64,000 nt of DNA from Bifidobacterium saguinibicoloris. Lineage in GTDB: Bacteria > Actinomycetota > Actinomycetes > Actinomycetales > Bifidobacteriaceae. The stretch covers positions 81,490 through 145,489 of the forward strand of contig NZ_JAHBBF010000006.1 of assembly GCF_019331725.1 (NCBI RefSeq), in the 5' to 3' direction. This document shows, in pieces, positions 1 to 16,581 of this stretch; position 1 is the first letter of the stretch; each line of letters starts with the position of its first letter. The notes beneath the pieces were generated by a model. That model searched no databases, was not told where the DNA came from, and worked only from the letters and a program-made list of their open reading frames with translations. A program made the position numbers and the translations under genes.

Positions 1-17
1 TCGATGGGGGTCGGGAA

Positions 18-1493
18 TCAGTACAGACCGCCGGCCTCGTTGATCCTCACGGATTCCGGCCACGCCTCGCCGCCCATGGCGACTGGCTTCATGGGCACGC
101 GCGTGCGGTGCTCGCCGATGCGGGAGTCCACGTATTCGGCGACCTTGTCCAGGGAGACGCGCTCCTGGTTCATCGTGTCGCGGTCGCGGATGGTGACGGC
201 GTGGTCGTCGAGGGTGTCGAAGTCGACGGTGATGCACAGCGGGGTGCCGATCTCGTCCTCACGGCGGTAGCGGCGGCCGATGGCGCCGGATTCGTCGTAG
301 TCGATCATCCACTCGTGCTGACGCAGGTCGGCGGCGAGGTCCTGGGCCACGGACTGCAGCTCCGGCTTCTTGGAGAGCGGCAGCACGGCGGCCTTGACCG
401 GGGCGAGACGCGGGTCGAGGCGCAGCACGGTGCGCTTGTCGACGCCGCCCTTGGTGTTCGGGGCCTCGTCAACGTCGTAGGCGTCGACGAGGAAGCACAT
501 GAGGGATCGGGTCAGGCCGGCGGCCGGTTCGATGACGTACGGCACGTAGCGTTCGCCGGTGGCCTGGTTGAAGTAGCTCAGATCCTCGCCGGAGTGCTTG
601 GCATGCGCGGACAGGTCGAAGTCGGTGCGGTTGGCGACGCCCTCGAGCTCGCCCCAGTCGGAGCCCTGGAAGCCGAACTTGTATTCGATGTCGACGGTGC
701 GCTTCGAGTAGTGGGCGAGCTTCTCCTTCGGATGCTCGTAGTGGCGCAGGTTCTCCGGCTTGACGCCGAGGTCCAGATACCACTGGGTGCGGGCGTCGAT
801 CCAGTACTGGTGCCATTCCTCGTCGGTGCCGGGCTCGACGAAGAACTCCATCTCCATCTGCTCGAACTCGCGGGTGCGGAAGATGAAGTTGCCGGGGGTG
901 ATCTCGTTGCGGAAGGACTTGCCCATGTTGGCGATGCCGAACGGCGGCTTGGAGCGCGAGGAGGTCATCACGTTCTTGAAGTCCACGAAGATGCCCTGCG
1001 CGGTCTCCGGACGCAGGTAGTGCAGGCTGTTCTCGTCCTCGACCGGGCCGAGGTGCGTGCGCAGCATCATGTTGAAGTCGCGCGGCTCGGTCCACTTGCC
1101 GCGGGTGCCGCAGTCGGGGCACACGATGTCGGCCATGCCGTTCTCCGGCAGCTTGTCGCCGTGCTTCTCGGCGTAGCTCTCCTGGAGCTTGTCGGCGCGG
1201 TTGCGCTTGTGGCAGTTGAGGCATTCGACCAGCGGGTCGTTGAACACGGCGACGTGGCCGGAGGCGACCCACACGGGGGTCGGCAGGATGATGGACGTGT
1301 CGACGCCGACGACGTCGGGACGGGTGACGACCATCGAACGCCACCATTCGCGCTTGATATTGTCCTTCAGCGCGACGCCGAGCGGGCCGTAATCCCAGGC
1401 GGAACGGGTTCCGCCGTAGATCTCGCCGGCGGGGAACACGAAACCGCGACGCTTCGCGAGGGATACGACTTCATCAAGTTTGGACTGAGCCAC
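18..1493 (-). CDS. glyS: Glycyl-tRNA synthetase (single-chain dimeric type)
   Basis: Charges tRNA-Gly with glycine in the cytoplasm. At 491 residues it is the single-chain alpha2 class II enzyme, not the alpha2beta2 GlyQ/GlyS form. The class II start block SAWDYGPLG lies at residues 31-39. A zinc-knuckle insertion carries CLNCHK and later CPDCG. Motif 2 is seen as [14 protein letters not shown] and motif 3 as [16 protein letters not shown]. Length matches the family and the reading frame is complete. It is transcribed away from the thiamine operon, with the TPP leader in the 283-bp divergent gap. Identification is firm. Confidence 0.96.
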   Translation of the reverse strand: MAQSKLDEVVSLAKRRGFVFPAGEIYGGTRSAWDYGPLGVALKDNIKREWWRSMVVTRPDVVGVDTSIILPTPVWVASGHVAVFNDPLVECLNCHKRNRADKLQESYAEKHGDKLPENGMADIVCPDCGTRGKWTEPRDFNMMLRTHLGPVEDENSLHYLRPETAQGIFVDFKNVMTSSRSKPPFGIANMGKSFRNEITPGNFIFRTREFEQMEMEFFVEPGTDEEWHQYWIDARTQWYLDLGVKPENLRHYEHPKEKLAHYSKRTVDIEYKFGFQGSDWGELEGVANRTDFDLSAHAKHSGEDLSYFNQATGERYVPYVIEPAAGLTRSLMCFLVDAYDVDEAPNTKGGVDKRTVLRLDPRLAPVKAAVLPLSKKPELQSVAQDLAADLRQHEWMIDYDESGAIGRRYRREDEIGTPLCITVDFDTLDDHAVTIRDRDTMNQERVSLDKVAEYVDSRIGEHRTRVPMKPVAMGGEAWPESVRINEAGGLY

Positions 1494-1682
1494 AATGCAC
1501 CTTCTGGTTTGAACGGTTTGGGGTCTTACAACCGCTTCAGCCTACCTGCATACGCCGACCGGCCGCCGACCGGCCCCGCTACCACGCCTCGCCGGGACCC
1601 GCCAGAGGCGACGCCCACGGATGTGCGATTCCGTCACATCTTGTCCATATCGCCCCCTAGCGTCTGAAACGATAACGAAATG

Positions 1683-1769
1683 CAGGGGAACCCGCGGCAC
1701 TCCGGCGGGTTGAGATGGGCGCACGGCCCGACCCTTTGAACCTGTTGGTTAAGACCAGCGTAGGGAGCA
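1683..1769 (+). promoter_or_regulatory. TPP (THI-box) riboswitch ahead of thiM
   Basis: The conserved thi-box pieces occur in order: a GC-rich P2/P3 hairpin followed by TGAGAT, then ACCCTTTGAACCTG, then ACCAGCGTAGGGAG. Only about 7 bases separate the last element from the thiM ATG. The 3' part therefore overlaps the ribosome binding region (GGGAGCAG), which suggests that TPP binding blocks translation rather than ending transcription. No intrinsic terminator is visible between it and thiM. Confidence 0.95.
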
Positions 1770-1776
1770 GTGACAG

Positions 1777-5539
<3,763 letters not shown>

Positions 5540-5560
5540 TCCGGCCTCCTCGACCGGTCC

Positions 5561-5606
5561 GATGATGAAGCCCTCTCCTCGTTCCCGGGGAGAGGGCTTC
5601 ATCATC
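5561..5606. terminator. Bidirectional intrinsic terminator, thiE-thiC / AAA ATPase
   Basis: A perfect 18-bp inverted repeat (5561-5578 with 5589-5606) and a 10-base loop lie between the convergent stop codons at 5539 and 5625. No long T-run is visible, so it may act partly by stem strength. Confidence 0.8.
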
Positions 5607-5624
5607 GGGTGCGATTCCCTGCGG

Positions 5625-6830
5625 CTATCCCCGATGCGCGCGCAGCTCCGGGCGGCATTCGACGCGTTCGAACGCGGTCGTGAGGTCGGCGGCGCGGATC
5701 GCGGCGCGACGGTCCTTGGCGGCGACGAGCGCAGCCTCCGTCCAGATGGCGCATACCTCGGCGCCGCTCCACCCTTCGGTGCGCCGTGCGATGTCCGCGA
5801 GGGGCAACTCCCCCTCGGTCGAAAGCGCACGTTCCTGCACTTCGAGGATTGCAAGTCGATCGTGTTCGCTCGGCATCGGGAACGGAATCTGCCAGTCGAA
5901 TCGGCCCGGGCGCAGCAGCGCCGGGTCCACATCCTCGATGCGGTTCGTGGCGGCGACGACCACCACGTTGCCTTTGGACGCGAAACCGTCCATGAGCGTC
6001 AACAACTGCGCGACGAGACGCTTGCCGACGCCGTTCGTGTCGGTGTCGCGCGAGGAGGCGATCGAATCGATCTCGTCGAAGAAGATGATGGCGCGCTGGT
6101 CGGCCTGCGCGGCGGCGAAGATCATGCGCAGCGTCTCCTCGCTGTCGCCCACGTATTTGCTCACGATGGTCGGACCGGAGACGAGGTAGAACTGCGCGTC
6201 GGCCACATTGGCGATGATGCGCGCCAGATGCGTCTTGCCGGTGCCGGATGCTCCGGTGAAGATCACGCCCTTGATCGGTTTCGCGCCGATGGCGCGCATC
6301 TGCACGCTGTTGCCGAGCTGCGTCTCGATGAGCTCCTTGGCACGCGTGACGACCTGCTCGTAGCCGCCGAACGACGAGAACGTGAGGTCAGGGTCGGCGC
6401 TCGGCGTGATCCGGTACTGTTTGATGTCGTCGTCGTGGTCGGATTCGCCGGGTCGGATGGCCGTCGGCCACAGTACGCGTTCGATGCCGAACAGGTCGGT
6501 GAACTCGACCGTGTTGCCGGGGGCGATGTCCACTGGATAGTCGCCTTCGAGGAGCTCCAACCCATCCGAGGTCTCCAGCACGACCGCGTCCTCCAGAGCG
6601 CGGCGCACGACGCCGACGCGGGGTTTCACCGGCCAGACGGAGGCGGGCACCTTCGTGTAGAAACCGTCGCCGACGAGCAGCACGTCGCCCACGTCGAACA
6701 CCTCCTGACGCGGGAACGTGAGTTGCGTGCTCCGCCCGTTCGGCATCGTCGCGTAATAGGCGACGCGCCCCTCGTCGAATCCGGTGATGCGCGCCAGCAC
6801 GCCGTCGCGGCGCAACACGTCGTCGGTCAT
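5625..6830 (-). CDS. Single-domain Cdc48/proteasome-like AAA+ ATPase
   Basis: A 401-residue hexameric-type AAA+ ATPase. Residues 1-140 are beta-rich and OB-like. The AAA module has Walker A GASGTGKT (193-200), a pore loop KYVGDS (225-230), Walker B IIFFDE (248-253) and an SRH from N296 to R310 with arginine fingers R307 and R310. All catalytic residues are present. It lacks the N-terminal coiled coil of the actinobacterial proteasome ATPases Mpa/ARC and has only one AAA ring, unlike Cdc48. The start at 6830 was chosen over 6869 because GAGAGGGG precedes it. It is likely an unfoldase, but the substrate and partner are unknown. No protease gene is adjacent. Confidence 0.85.
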   Translation of the reverse strand: MTDDVLRRDGVLARITGFDEGRVAYYATMPNGRSTQLTFPRQEVFDVGDVLLVGDGFYTKVPASVWPVKPRVGVVRRALEDAVVLETSDGLELLEGDYPVDIAPGNTVEFTDLFGIERVLWPTAIRPGESDHDDDIKQYRITPSADPDLTFSSFGGYEQVVTRAKELIETQLGNSVQMRAIGAKPIKGVIFTGASGTGKTHLARIIANVADAQFYLVSGPTIVSKYVGDSEETLRMIFAAAQADQRAIIFFDEIDSIASSRDTDTNGVGKRLVAQLLTLMDGFASKGNVVVVAATNRIEDVDPALLRPGRFDWQIPFPMPSEHDRLAILEVQERALSTEGELPLADIARRTEGWSGAEVCAIWTEAALVAAKDRRAAIRAADLTTAFERVECRPELRAHRG

Positions 6831-6918
6831 GATACCCCTCTCTCGTAGGCTCACACCATCACACCACAAGGACGTCGGATATTCAAGGAAAACTGGTGAA
6901 AAACCGGCGCTTCGCGAC

Positions 6919-6924
6919 TAAGCT
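6919..6924 (+). promoter_or_regulatory. -10 element of a probable leaderless thiD promoter
   Basis: TAAGCT (TANNNT form) ends exactly 7 bases before the thiD ATG, and no Shine-Dalgarno sequence is visible. Transcription would start at or next to the A of the start codon. No clear -35 is visible. Confidence 0.5.
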
Positions 6925-6931
6925 GTGTCAT

Positions 6932-7741
6932 ATGTCAACTCAAGCAACCACGACCCTTCCCCCCGTACTCGCCATCTCCGGTTCGGACTCCTCCGGCGGC
7001 GCCGGCATGCAGGCCGACCTCAAGACCATGCTCGCCAACGGCGTGTTCGGCATGAGCGCCATCACTGCGCTCACCGCGCAGAACACCACCGGCGTGCGCT
7101 CCATCCAGGACACCGAGCCGAACATCCTCGCCGATCAGATCGACGCCGTGTTCGAGGACATCCCGCCGGTCGCCGTCAAAATCGGCATGGTCTCCGCCAC
7201 CGACATCATCGATGTGATCGCCGACCGGCTCACGTTCCATCACGCGACGAACGTGGTGCTCGACCCTGTCATGGTCGCGACCTCCGGAGCGAAACTCATC
7301 AGCGACGACGCGATCGCCGCACTCACGTCGAAGCTGTTCCCGCTGGCTACGGTCATCACTCCGAACATCCCCGAGGCGCAGGAGCTCACCGGCATGGCGA
7401 TCGTCGACGCCGATTCGATGGAGGCGGCGGCGCGCGCCCTCGTCACGCGCTACGGCTGCGCGGCGCTCGTCAAGGGCGGTCATCACACGAACGACGCGAA
7501 CGACGTGCTCGCCGAAGCCGACGGCACGGTCACGTGGTTCGAGGGCGACCGCGTGGACAACCCGAACACGCACGGCACCGGCTGCACGCTGAGCTCCGCG
7601 ATCGCGTCGAATCTCGCGAAGGGCGAGACGCTGCCCGAGGCGATCCGGCATGCGAAGGAGTATCTGACCGGCGCGTTGAACGCGATGCTCGACCTGGGCC
7701 ACGGTTCCGGCCCGATGGACCACGCGTGGCAGTGGCGGTGA
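6932..7741 (+). CDS. thiD: Hydroxymethylpyrimidine / phosphomethylpyrimidine kinase
   Basis: Phosphorylates HMP and HMP-P to HMP-PP for the ThiE reaction. It is 269 residues, the usual length. The N-terminal substrate motif [18 protein letters not shown] is intact, as are [11 protein letters not shown], the [11 protein letters not shown] region and the anion-hole motif [11 protein letters not shown]. The next gene begins 11 bp downstream and encodes a thiamine/HMP-binding protein, so the two probably form a small operon separate from thiM-thiEC. No TPP riboswitch is seen here; the gene appears leaderless. Confidence 0.94.
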   Translation: MSTQATTTLPPVLAISGSDSSGGAGMQADLKTMLANGVFGMSAITALTAQNTTGVRSIQDTEPNILADQIDAVFEDIPPVAVKIGMVSATDIIDVIADRLTFHHATNVVLDPVMVATSGAKLISDDAIAALTSKLFPLATVITPNIPEAQELTGMAIVDADSMEAAARALVTRYGCAALVKGGHHTNDANDVLAEADGTVTWFEGDRVDNPNTHGTGCTLSSAIASNLAKGETLPEAIRHAKEYLTGALNAMLDLGHGSGPMDHAWQWR

Positions 7742-7752
7742 GAGAAGGAGGA

Positions 7753-8223
7753 ATGACGATGACGCAGAACGATGACGCCACCGGGCGCACCGCTTCGGAC
7801 GCGCGTGACGCGGCGCTCGCCACGGCGACCGACCGTTTCGCCGTGAGGCAGGAGGTCCCCATCGACCCGAAGACCGGCAAATCGTATCTCAACACGGTGG
7901 CCGCAATCCAGGTGTCGGTGACGGGCGCGGGCGCCGAGGTCTCCCCCTACGTCACGCAGGCCATCGAGGTGATCCGAGACTCCGGCCTCCCGCAGGAGAC
8001 CAACGCCCTGTTCACGGACGTGGAGGGCAACCTCGACGACGTGCTGCACGTGGCCGGTGAGGCCGCGAAGAAACTCGCTGAACAGGGCTATCGCACGAGC
8101 CTCGTGCTCCACATGGACATCCGCCCCGGCTTCACCGGCCAACTTACGGAGAAGCCGAAGCTCGCCGACGCGATCATCGCCGAACGTCGGTCCGCGGCCG
8201 TCAAGGAGCAGCCGGAGCACTGA
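7753..8223 (+). CDS. YkoF/MTH1187-family thiamine (HMP)-binding protein
   Basis: A 156-residue protein. After a polar N-terminal 40 residues it matches the thiamine-binding (DUF77) fold: VAAIQVSVTGAGAEVSPYVTQ, then VIRDSGLPQETNALFTDVEG, then the helix DVLHVAGEAAKKLAEQG. Characterised relatives bind thiamine or its HMP moiety with ferredoxin-like subunits. Its place 11 bp after thiD supports a role in HMP handling or supply. The start is at GGAGGAATG; a second ATG two codons later is possible. No catalytic function should be assumed. Confidence 0.8.
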   Translation: MTMTQNDDATGRTASDARDAALATATDRFAVRQEVPIDPKTGKSYLNTVAAIQVSVTGAGAEVSPYVTQAIEVIRDSGLPQETNALFTDVEGNLDDVLHVAGEAAKKLAEQGYRTSLVLHMDIRPGFTGQLTEKPKLADAIIAERRSAAVKEQPEH

Positions 8224-8274
8224 TCTCCGCCATTCCGTTCATCTGATCCATCTGATCCGCCCGGTCCGCATCGA

Positions 8275-8315
8275 GGGGCCTGTCGCCGGTCACATAGTGA
8301 CCGGCGACAGGCCCC
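8275..8315 (+). terminator. Intrinsic terminator after the thiD operon
   Basis: A perfect 19-bp inverted repeat with a 3-base ATA loop, followed by TCGTCGTC. It lies 51 bp after the preceding stop codon. Confidence 0.8.
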
Positions 8316-8490
8316 TCGTCGTCATCCTCCTAATCTATGGTGCAGGAAAATCGCAGGCGGGTCACACAATGACCGTCGCGATCCTGGATTCAGGCTCCGC
8401 ACGCTATGGCCTGTCCGTGTCCCGCACAACGGGAGCGACGGCAGGCAGGACGTGCGGGCCAAGGGTTCGCAGTATAAGAGGTAATTCATC

Positions 8491-9897
8491 ATGACCGCTG
8501 CCGAAGGGCAGAGCATCACCGCCACGGCGGGGCACAGCGGCGCACGGGGCGCCACGGATCATTCGAAGGCAGATTCGAAAACACGACATTCGGAACAGGT
8601 GCAGGACATCATCTCACGCGTGGACAGGGCCAACGAGACCCCCATGTTCCACCGCATCGTGGCGCTGGTCGCCGCGGGCATGCTCATGGACAGCATCGAC
8701 GTGTACATCGGAAGCGCGGTCGCCAGCAGCGCGCTGGCCACCCACTGGTCCACCGTGCAGCAGAATTCCACGTTCATGTCGGCCGGTTTCCTCGGGCTGC
8801 TCATCGGCTCGTTGCTGGCCGGTTTCGTCGGCGACCTCAAGGGGCGCCGAGTGGCTTATCAGATCAACCTGCTGCTGTTCGGCGGCTTCACGTTCCTGGG
8901 TGCGTTCGCGCCATCCATGCCGGTCCTCGCCCTGTGCCGTCTGGGCGCGGGGCTCGGTCTGGGCGCGGAGATCGTCACCGGGTTCGCCATGGTCAACGAG
9001 TTCGCGCCGATGAACCGCCGCGGTCATTGGTGCGCGATCGTGTCCCTGGTGGCGAATTGCGGCGTGCCGATCGCCATGTTGCTATGCGCGTGGATCATCC
9101 CCCGGTGGTCGTGGCGCCCGTTGTTCGTGGGCATCGGCCTGATCGCCGCCGTGATCTGGTGGCTGCGTCGCGACATCCCCGAATCGCCGCGTTGGCTCGC
9201 CGTGCATGACCGTTATGAGGAGGCGGACGCCATTGTCCGCCGCATGGAGGCCAACGGCTCCCGTCCGGTGGATGCGGCGGCGACGTCCGCCGATGCGGCC
9301 GCTCAGACCCGCAATGCGGGCGGCCGCTCGCTGGGTGTATGCCTGCTGGTCGCCATCGTCGCCGTGGGCGCCACCAACGTGTGCTCGTACGCGTTCACCT
9401 CCTGGGTGCCGACGATTCTCGTCAAGCGCGGCATCAACCTGTCCAGCTCCCTGATCACGTCCACGCTGATGATGTTGGGCGCGCCGGTCGGCTGCCTCAT
9501 CGGTTCGCTGCTCATCGACCGTATCGGCCGCAAGCGCACCATCGTGCCCGCGTTCCTGTTCACCGGCGTGTTCGGCATGCTGTACGCGTTCCAGACCTCC
9601 ACCGTCGGCGCCATCGTGGTCGGGTTCCTGCTCATGATGTGCCTGTACACGCTGATGGCGTCCGTGGTGGCGGTGTATGCACCTGAATTGTTCGCCACGA
9701 AGGTGCGTTTCCGTTGCGTCGGTCTGGCCAACGCCATCGCGAAGCTGCTCAACGTGCTCATGCCGATGGTGGTCGGTTGGATGCTCACCGCGCTCGGCGC
9801 CACGTCCATCTTCGTGGCGATCAGCGCCATCGCCATCGCGTCGATGCTGGTGGTGGGCTTCTTCGGCGCGGAGACGTCGCAGCGTTCGGTCGGCTGA
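8491..9897 (+). CDS. Major facilitator superfamily transporter
   Basis: A 468-residue inner-membrane transporter with about 12 predicted hydrophobic segments after a hydrophilic N-terminal tail of about 50 residues. MFS motif A is present in both halves (GDLKGRRVAYQ and LIDRIGRKRT), and the mid-protein PESPRWL motif is typical of sugar-porter or organic-acid families. Substrate cannot be read from sequence. It is flanked by terminators, so it is probably monocistronic. The 175-bp upstream gap holds no obvious operator. Start ATG with AGAGGT 9 bases upstream. Confidence 0.85.
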   Translation: MTAAEGQSITATAGHSGARGATDHSKADSKTRHSEQVQDIISRVDRANETPMFHRIVALVAAGMLMDSIDVYIGSAVASSALATHWSTVQQNSTFMSAGFLGLLIGSLLAGFVGDLKGRRVAYQINLLLFGGFTFLGAFAPSMPVLALCRLGAGLGLGAEIVTGFAMVNEFAPMNRRGHWCAIVSLVANCGVPIAMLLCAWIIPRWSWRPLFVGIGLIAAVIWWLRRDIPESPRWLAVHDRYEEADAIVRRMEANGSRPVDAAATSADAAAQTRNAGGRSLGVCLLVAIVAVGATNVCSYAFTSWVPTILVKRGINLSSSLITSTLMMLGAPVGCLIGSLLIDRIGRKRTIVPAFLFTGVFGMLYAFQTSTVGAIVVGFLLMMCLYTLMASVVAVYAPELFATKVRFRCVGLANAIAKLLNVLMPMVVGWMLTALGATSIFVAISAIAIASMLVVGFFGAETSQRSVG

Positions 9898-9930
9898 TTC
9901 GCGATTCGTCCGCGATTCCGCCCGGATATG

Positions 9931-9969
9931 ACGGAGGGCCGGTCCCGTGGTACGGGATCGGCCCTCCGT
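9931..9969. terminator. Terminator between the MFS gene and the gmk fusion
   Basis: ACGGAGGGCC pairs with GGCCCTCCGT, with an additional inner GTCCCG/CGGGAT pairing. It lies between convergent genes ending at 9897 and 10031. Confidence 0.75.
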
Positions 9970-10030
9970 CGTCATGATGGGATGTGGCCACCCGCGAACC
10001 GTCGCACGGCGTTCGCGGAAGCCGCGTCCG

Positions 10031-11746
10031 TCATTCCTTGATGCCGTACTCCTTGGCGATGAGGCTCCACAGTTCGCCCGCGGCGCGTTCGACGTCATCG
10101 TTGATGATGGTCACGTCGAATTCGCCTTCGGCGGCGAGCTCGACCTTGGCGGTCTCGAGACGACGCTTGCGCTGCTCCTCGGTCTCGGTGCCGCGGCCGG
10201 TCAGACGGCGTACGAGTTCGTCGAAGCTGGGCGGCGCGATGAACACGGTCATCACGTCGAGCCCGAGTTCGGCGGCTTTCTCCTTGACGCGGCGCGCCCC
10301 CTGCAGGTCGATTTCGAGAATCGTGGGGGTGCCCACCGCGAGATGCTCCTCGAGGGGCTTCAACGGAGTGCCGTAATGGGCCATGCCATGCACGAGTGCG
10401 GTTTCGAGGAACTCCCCCGCCTTCTCCTTCTCGGCGAATTCCTCTTCGCTCATGAACCAGTAATTCACGCCGTTGACTTCGCCGGGACGGGGGTCGCGGG
10501 TGGTGGCGGACACGGACACCCATACTTCGGGGTGCTTCTTGCGCAGCGCCACTTCGACGGTGCCCTTGCCTACGCCGGCGGGTCCGGTGAGCACGAGGAG
10601 ACGTCCTCCGCGCAGCGCCGAGGCGTCGTCCTCCTTGGCGTCGGTTCCCGGCGCGACGTCGGCGGCGGGAGCGCCGTCCACGGACGGTTCCGGCGTGGCG
10701 GTTTCGACGGCGGCGTCCGTTGCTTCGGTCTTGTCTTCGGTCACGTTTTCCGTTCCTTGATGATCGTTGTCGGCGTTGCCGCCGGCCGGCTTCATGTCCA
10801 CGATGGTGGCGGTGTCCGACTCCTCGTCCCCGATTCTGGTGGCCTCGAGCAGCGCCTGCCGCACGTCCAGGGAGATGGCTTCGGTCGCTTCGCTCAACGC
10901 GGAGATGTCCGGCCCGTGGGAGGCGATGAAGCGGGAGACGGTGACGAGCACGTTGCCTCTGGTCCCCTTGAACACGGTACGCAGGTCCTTGGCGTCGGCG
11001 CCCTGCCAGCCGTAGCCGGGAGACAGAATCGGACCGGTGAACTTGGCGGGGTCCACGCCGGTTTCGGTGATCCACTGGCCGATGGTCGCGCCGATGACGA
11101 GGCCGACGGAGCCCATGCCGTCCACGTTGCGGTTGTTCTTCTGCGCAGTGGCGGCGATGCCGTACGCCACCGTTTTGCCCTCGTAGTCGCCGCGCTGCCG
11201 GATAGCACTCTGCAGGCTGCGTCCCTCGTCATTGGAGGTGAGGGAGGCGATGAACACGCCGCGCCCGTTGTCGAGCGCGTCGTCGATGAGCCCCTGCAGG
11301 GACCTCGCGCCGTAGTACGGCAGCAGCGTGATCGCGTCGGCCCTGAGCGGGGCGCCCGGCTTGAAGTAGGCGTCGGCGATGGCGGAGATCGTCGTGGACA
11401 GGCCGCCGTGCAGGCAGTCCACGATGGTGATGATGCCCATCTGCCGGGCCGCGTACAGCACCCGTTCCAGCGCGGCGAATCCCTTCGAACCGTACCGTTC
11501 GAACATCGGCGACTGGAATTTGACGGCGGCGGCGCGTCCGTTCGCGGCCTGCAGCATGCGCATGGCGAACATCTCCGCGCCGTCGGCGTCGACGTTGTAG
11601 CCCCAATCGGTCAGGAGCTTTCGGTGCGGGTCGATGCCCACGCATAACGGACCGTACTTGTCCATCGAATTGCGCAGGCGCAGACCGAAGTCCGAACGCC
11701 TCGCGAGCCGTTCCTTGTCCTGTTCCTCAATGGGGCTGTCACTCAT
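10031..11746 (-). CDS. gmk: Guanylate kinase fused to a degenerate OMP-decarboxylase-like domain
   Basis: 571 residues in three parts. Residues 1-305 follow type 2 orotidine-5'-phosphate decarboxylase: FGLRLRNSMDKYGPLCVGIDPH, AAVKFQSPMFERYG, GVFIASLTSNDEG, GLVIGATIG and ILSPGYGWQGA. The catalytic DxKRGD block is D110-C-L-H-G-G-L, so the catalytic Lys (position 112) is Leu and the second Asp (115) is Gly. This part cannot be expected to decarboxylate OMP. An acidic linker (about 308-377) follows. A complete guanylate kinase starts near 381 with P-loop GPAGVGKGT (388-396) and VSVSATTRDPRPGE, converting GMP to GDP. It is last in the carA-carB unit, 37 bp after carB. Confidence 0.92.
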   Translation of the reverse strand: MSDSPIEEQDKERLARRSDFGLRLRNSMDKYGPLCVGIDPHRKLLTDWGYNVDADGAEMFAMRMLQAANGRAAAVKFQSPMFERYGSKGFAALERVLYAARQMGIITIVDCLHGGLSTTISAIADAYFKPGAPLRADAITLLPYYGARSLQGLIDDALDNGRGVFIASLTSNDEGRSLQSAIRQRGDYEGKTVAYGIAATAQKNNRNVDGMGSVGLVIGATIGQWITETGVDPAKFTGPILSPGYGWQGADAKDLRTVFKGTRGNVLVTVSRFIASHGPDISALSEATEAISLDVRQALLEATRIGDEESDTATIVDMKPAGGNADNDHQGTENVTEDKTEATDAAVETATPEPSVDGAPAADVAPGTDAKEDDASALRGGRLLVLTGPAGVGKGTVEVALRKKHPEVWVSVSATTRDPRPGEVNGVNYWFMSEEEFAEKEKAGEFLETALVHGMAHYGTPLKPLEEHLAVGTPTILEIDLQGARRVKEKAAELGLDVMTVFIAPPSFDELVRRLTGRGTETEEQRKRRLETAKVELAAEGEFDVTIINDDVERAAGELWSLIAKEYGIKE

Positions 11747-11783
11747 CGCGATCCCTTCCTTCGTGCGAGAGGAATTCCGTTGG

Positions 11784-15167
<3,384 letters not shown>

Positions 15168-15168
15168 A

Positions 15169-16389
15169 TCACTTACCTTCCTTGGAGTTGGTGCGCTCTG
15201 CGCGCGGGTTGTTCTTCATGAGCTCGCAGAAACGGTCGAACAGGTAGGCTGCGTCGTGCGGGCCGGCGGTGGCCTCCGGGTGGTATTGGACGGAGAACGC
15301 GGGGATGTCCACGCACTGAAGTCCTTCGACCACGTCGTCGTTGAGGTCGATGTGGCTGACGAACACCTTGCCATACCTGCCGTCCTCGAACGGAGCGTCG
15401 ACGGTCTCGCCGATCGGCGCGTCGACGGCGAAGCCGTGGTTGTGCGCGGTGATCTCGATCTTGCCGGTGGTCATGTCCTTGACCGGCTGGTTGATGCCGC
15501 GATGACCGAACTTCAGCTTGTAGGTGCCGAAGCCGAGCGCACGGCCGAGCAGCTGGTTGCCGAAGCAGATGCCGAAGAACGGGTAGCCGGCATCGAGGAC
15601 CTTGCGCAGCAGCTCGACCTCCGGACCGGCCTGTTCCGGATCGCCCGGGCCGTTGGAGAAGAAGACGCCGTCCGGGTTGAGCTCCTCGATCTCCTCGAAC
15701 GTGATGGTGGAGGGCACGACGTGCACGCGGCATCCACGTTCGGCCATGCGGTGCGGGGTCATGCCCTTGATGCCGAGGTCGACGGCGGCCACGGTGTACA
15801 GCGGCTCCTTGCCCTCGTATTCGCCGCACGGTTCGATGGTGTAGGTCTCCTTGGTGGACACCTCGTCGTACAGGCTCAGACCCTGCATCTGCGGGGTGTC
15901 CTTGACACGGGCGAGGAGCTCATCGAGCTCCCTCACGTGGCCGGAGTCGTCCACGAGGGCGTCGCCGGAGAAGATGCCGGCGCGCATGACGCCCGCGGAA
16001 CGCAGGTGACGTACGAGCTTGCGGGTGTCGATGTCGGCGAGGCCCACGATGCCGTTAGCCACGAGATCGTCGTCGAGGCTGCCTTCGGCACGCCAGTTGC
16101 TCACGTTCGGGGAGGGTTCGCGTACCACATAGCCGGCCACCCAGATGCGGGAGGACTCCGGGTCCTCATGGTTGACGCCGGTGTCGCCGATGTGCGGGAA
16201 GGTCTGCACGACGATCTGGCGGTCGTAGCTTGGATCGGTGAGCGTCTCCTGATAGCCGGTCATGCCGGTGGCGAACACGATCTCACCCGTGGTCGCACCG
16301 CGGGCACCGTATGGCTCTCCCACGTACACCTGGCCGTCCTCCAGCACAAGGACCGCGTCGTCCTTGGAATAGTTTGCGTTCTCGCTCAC
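15169..16389 (-). CDS. carA: Carbamoyl-phosphate synthase small (glutaminase) subunit
   Basis: 406 residues. It hydrolyses glutamine and passes ammonia to CarB. The N-terminal domain begins [19 protein letters not shown]. The class I glutaminase domain has the nucleophile Cys in [14 protein letters not shown] and the His/Glu pair in [12 protein letters not shown]. The GTG at 16389 was chosen as start because AAAGGGGG stands 5 bases upstream; the GTG at 16410 would place that site inside the gene. It begins the carA-carB-gmk unit, separated from nusB by a terminator. Confidence 0.95.
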   Translation of the reverse strand: MSENANYSKDDAVLVLEDGQVYVGEPYGARGATTGEIVFATGMTGYQETLTDPSYDRQIVVQTFPHIGDTGVNHEDPESSRIWVAGYVVREPSPNVSNWRAEGSLDDDLVANGIVGLADIDTRKLVRHLRSAGVMRAGIFSGDALVDDSGHVRELDELLARVKDTPQMQGLSLYDEVSTKETYTIEPCGEYEGKEPLYTVAAVDLGIKGMTPHRMAERGCRVHVVPSTITFEEIEELNPDGVFFSNGPGDPEQAGPEVELLRKVLDAGYPFFGICFGNQLLGRALGFGTYKLKFGHRGINQPVKDMTTGKIEITAHNHGFAVDAPIGETVDAPFEDGRYGKVFVSHIDLNDDVVEGLQCVDIPAFSVQYHPEATAGPHDAAYLFDRFCELMKNNPRAERTNSKEGK

Positions 16390-16542
16390 CAAAACCCCCT
16401 TTGTGATCACTCGGGTTATCCGTAACTTAGGTTATCGGCCAGCGCAGACTCACACGCCGCGTGTGCGGTATGCGTCCGATGCGCCGGCTGCGGCCGCGTT
16501 GGTGCGGCCATCGCGTCGTCGTGCGACGCGTCCGCTCATGAA

Positions 16543-16570
16543 AACGCCTCCCGTGTTGCGGGGAGGCGTT
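16543..16570 (-). terminator. Intrinsic terminator after nusB
   Basis: AACGCCTCCC pairs with GGGAGGCGTT around an 8-base loop. On the minus strand it is followed by TTCATG. It separates efp-nusB from carA-carB. Confidence 0.75.
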
Positions 16571-16581
16571 TGAAGCAATGA

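Noticed and set aside
10031..11040. Calling the N-terminal half of the gmk fusion a working pyrF
   Set aside because: Similarity is clear, but the catalytic DxKRGD block is replaced by DCLHGGL, so activity should not be claimed.
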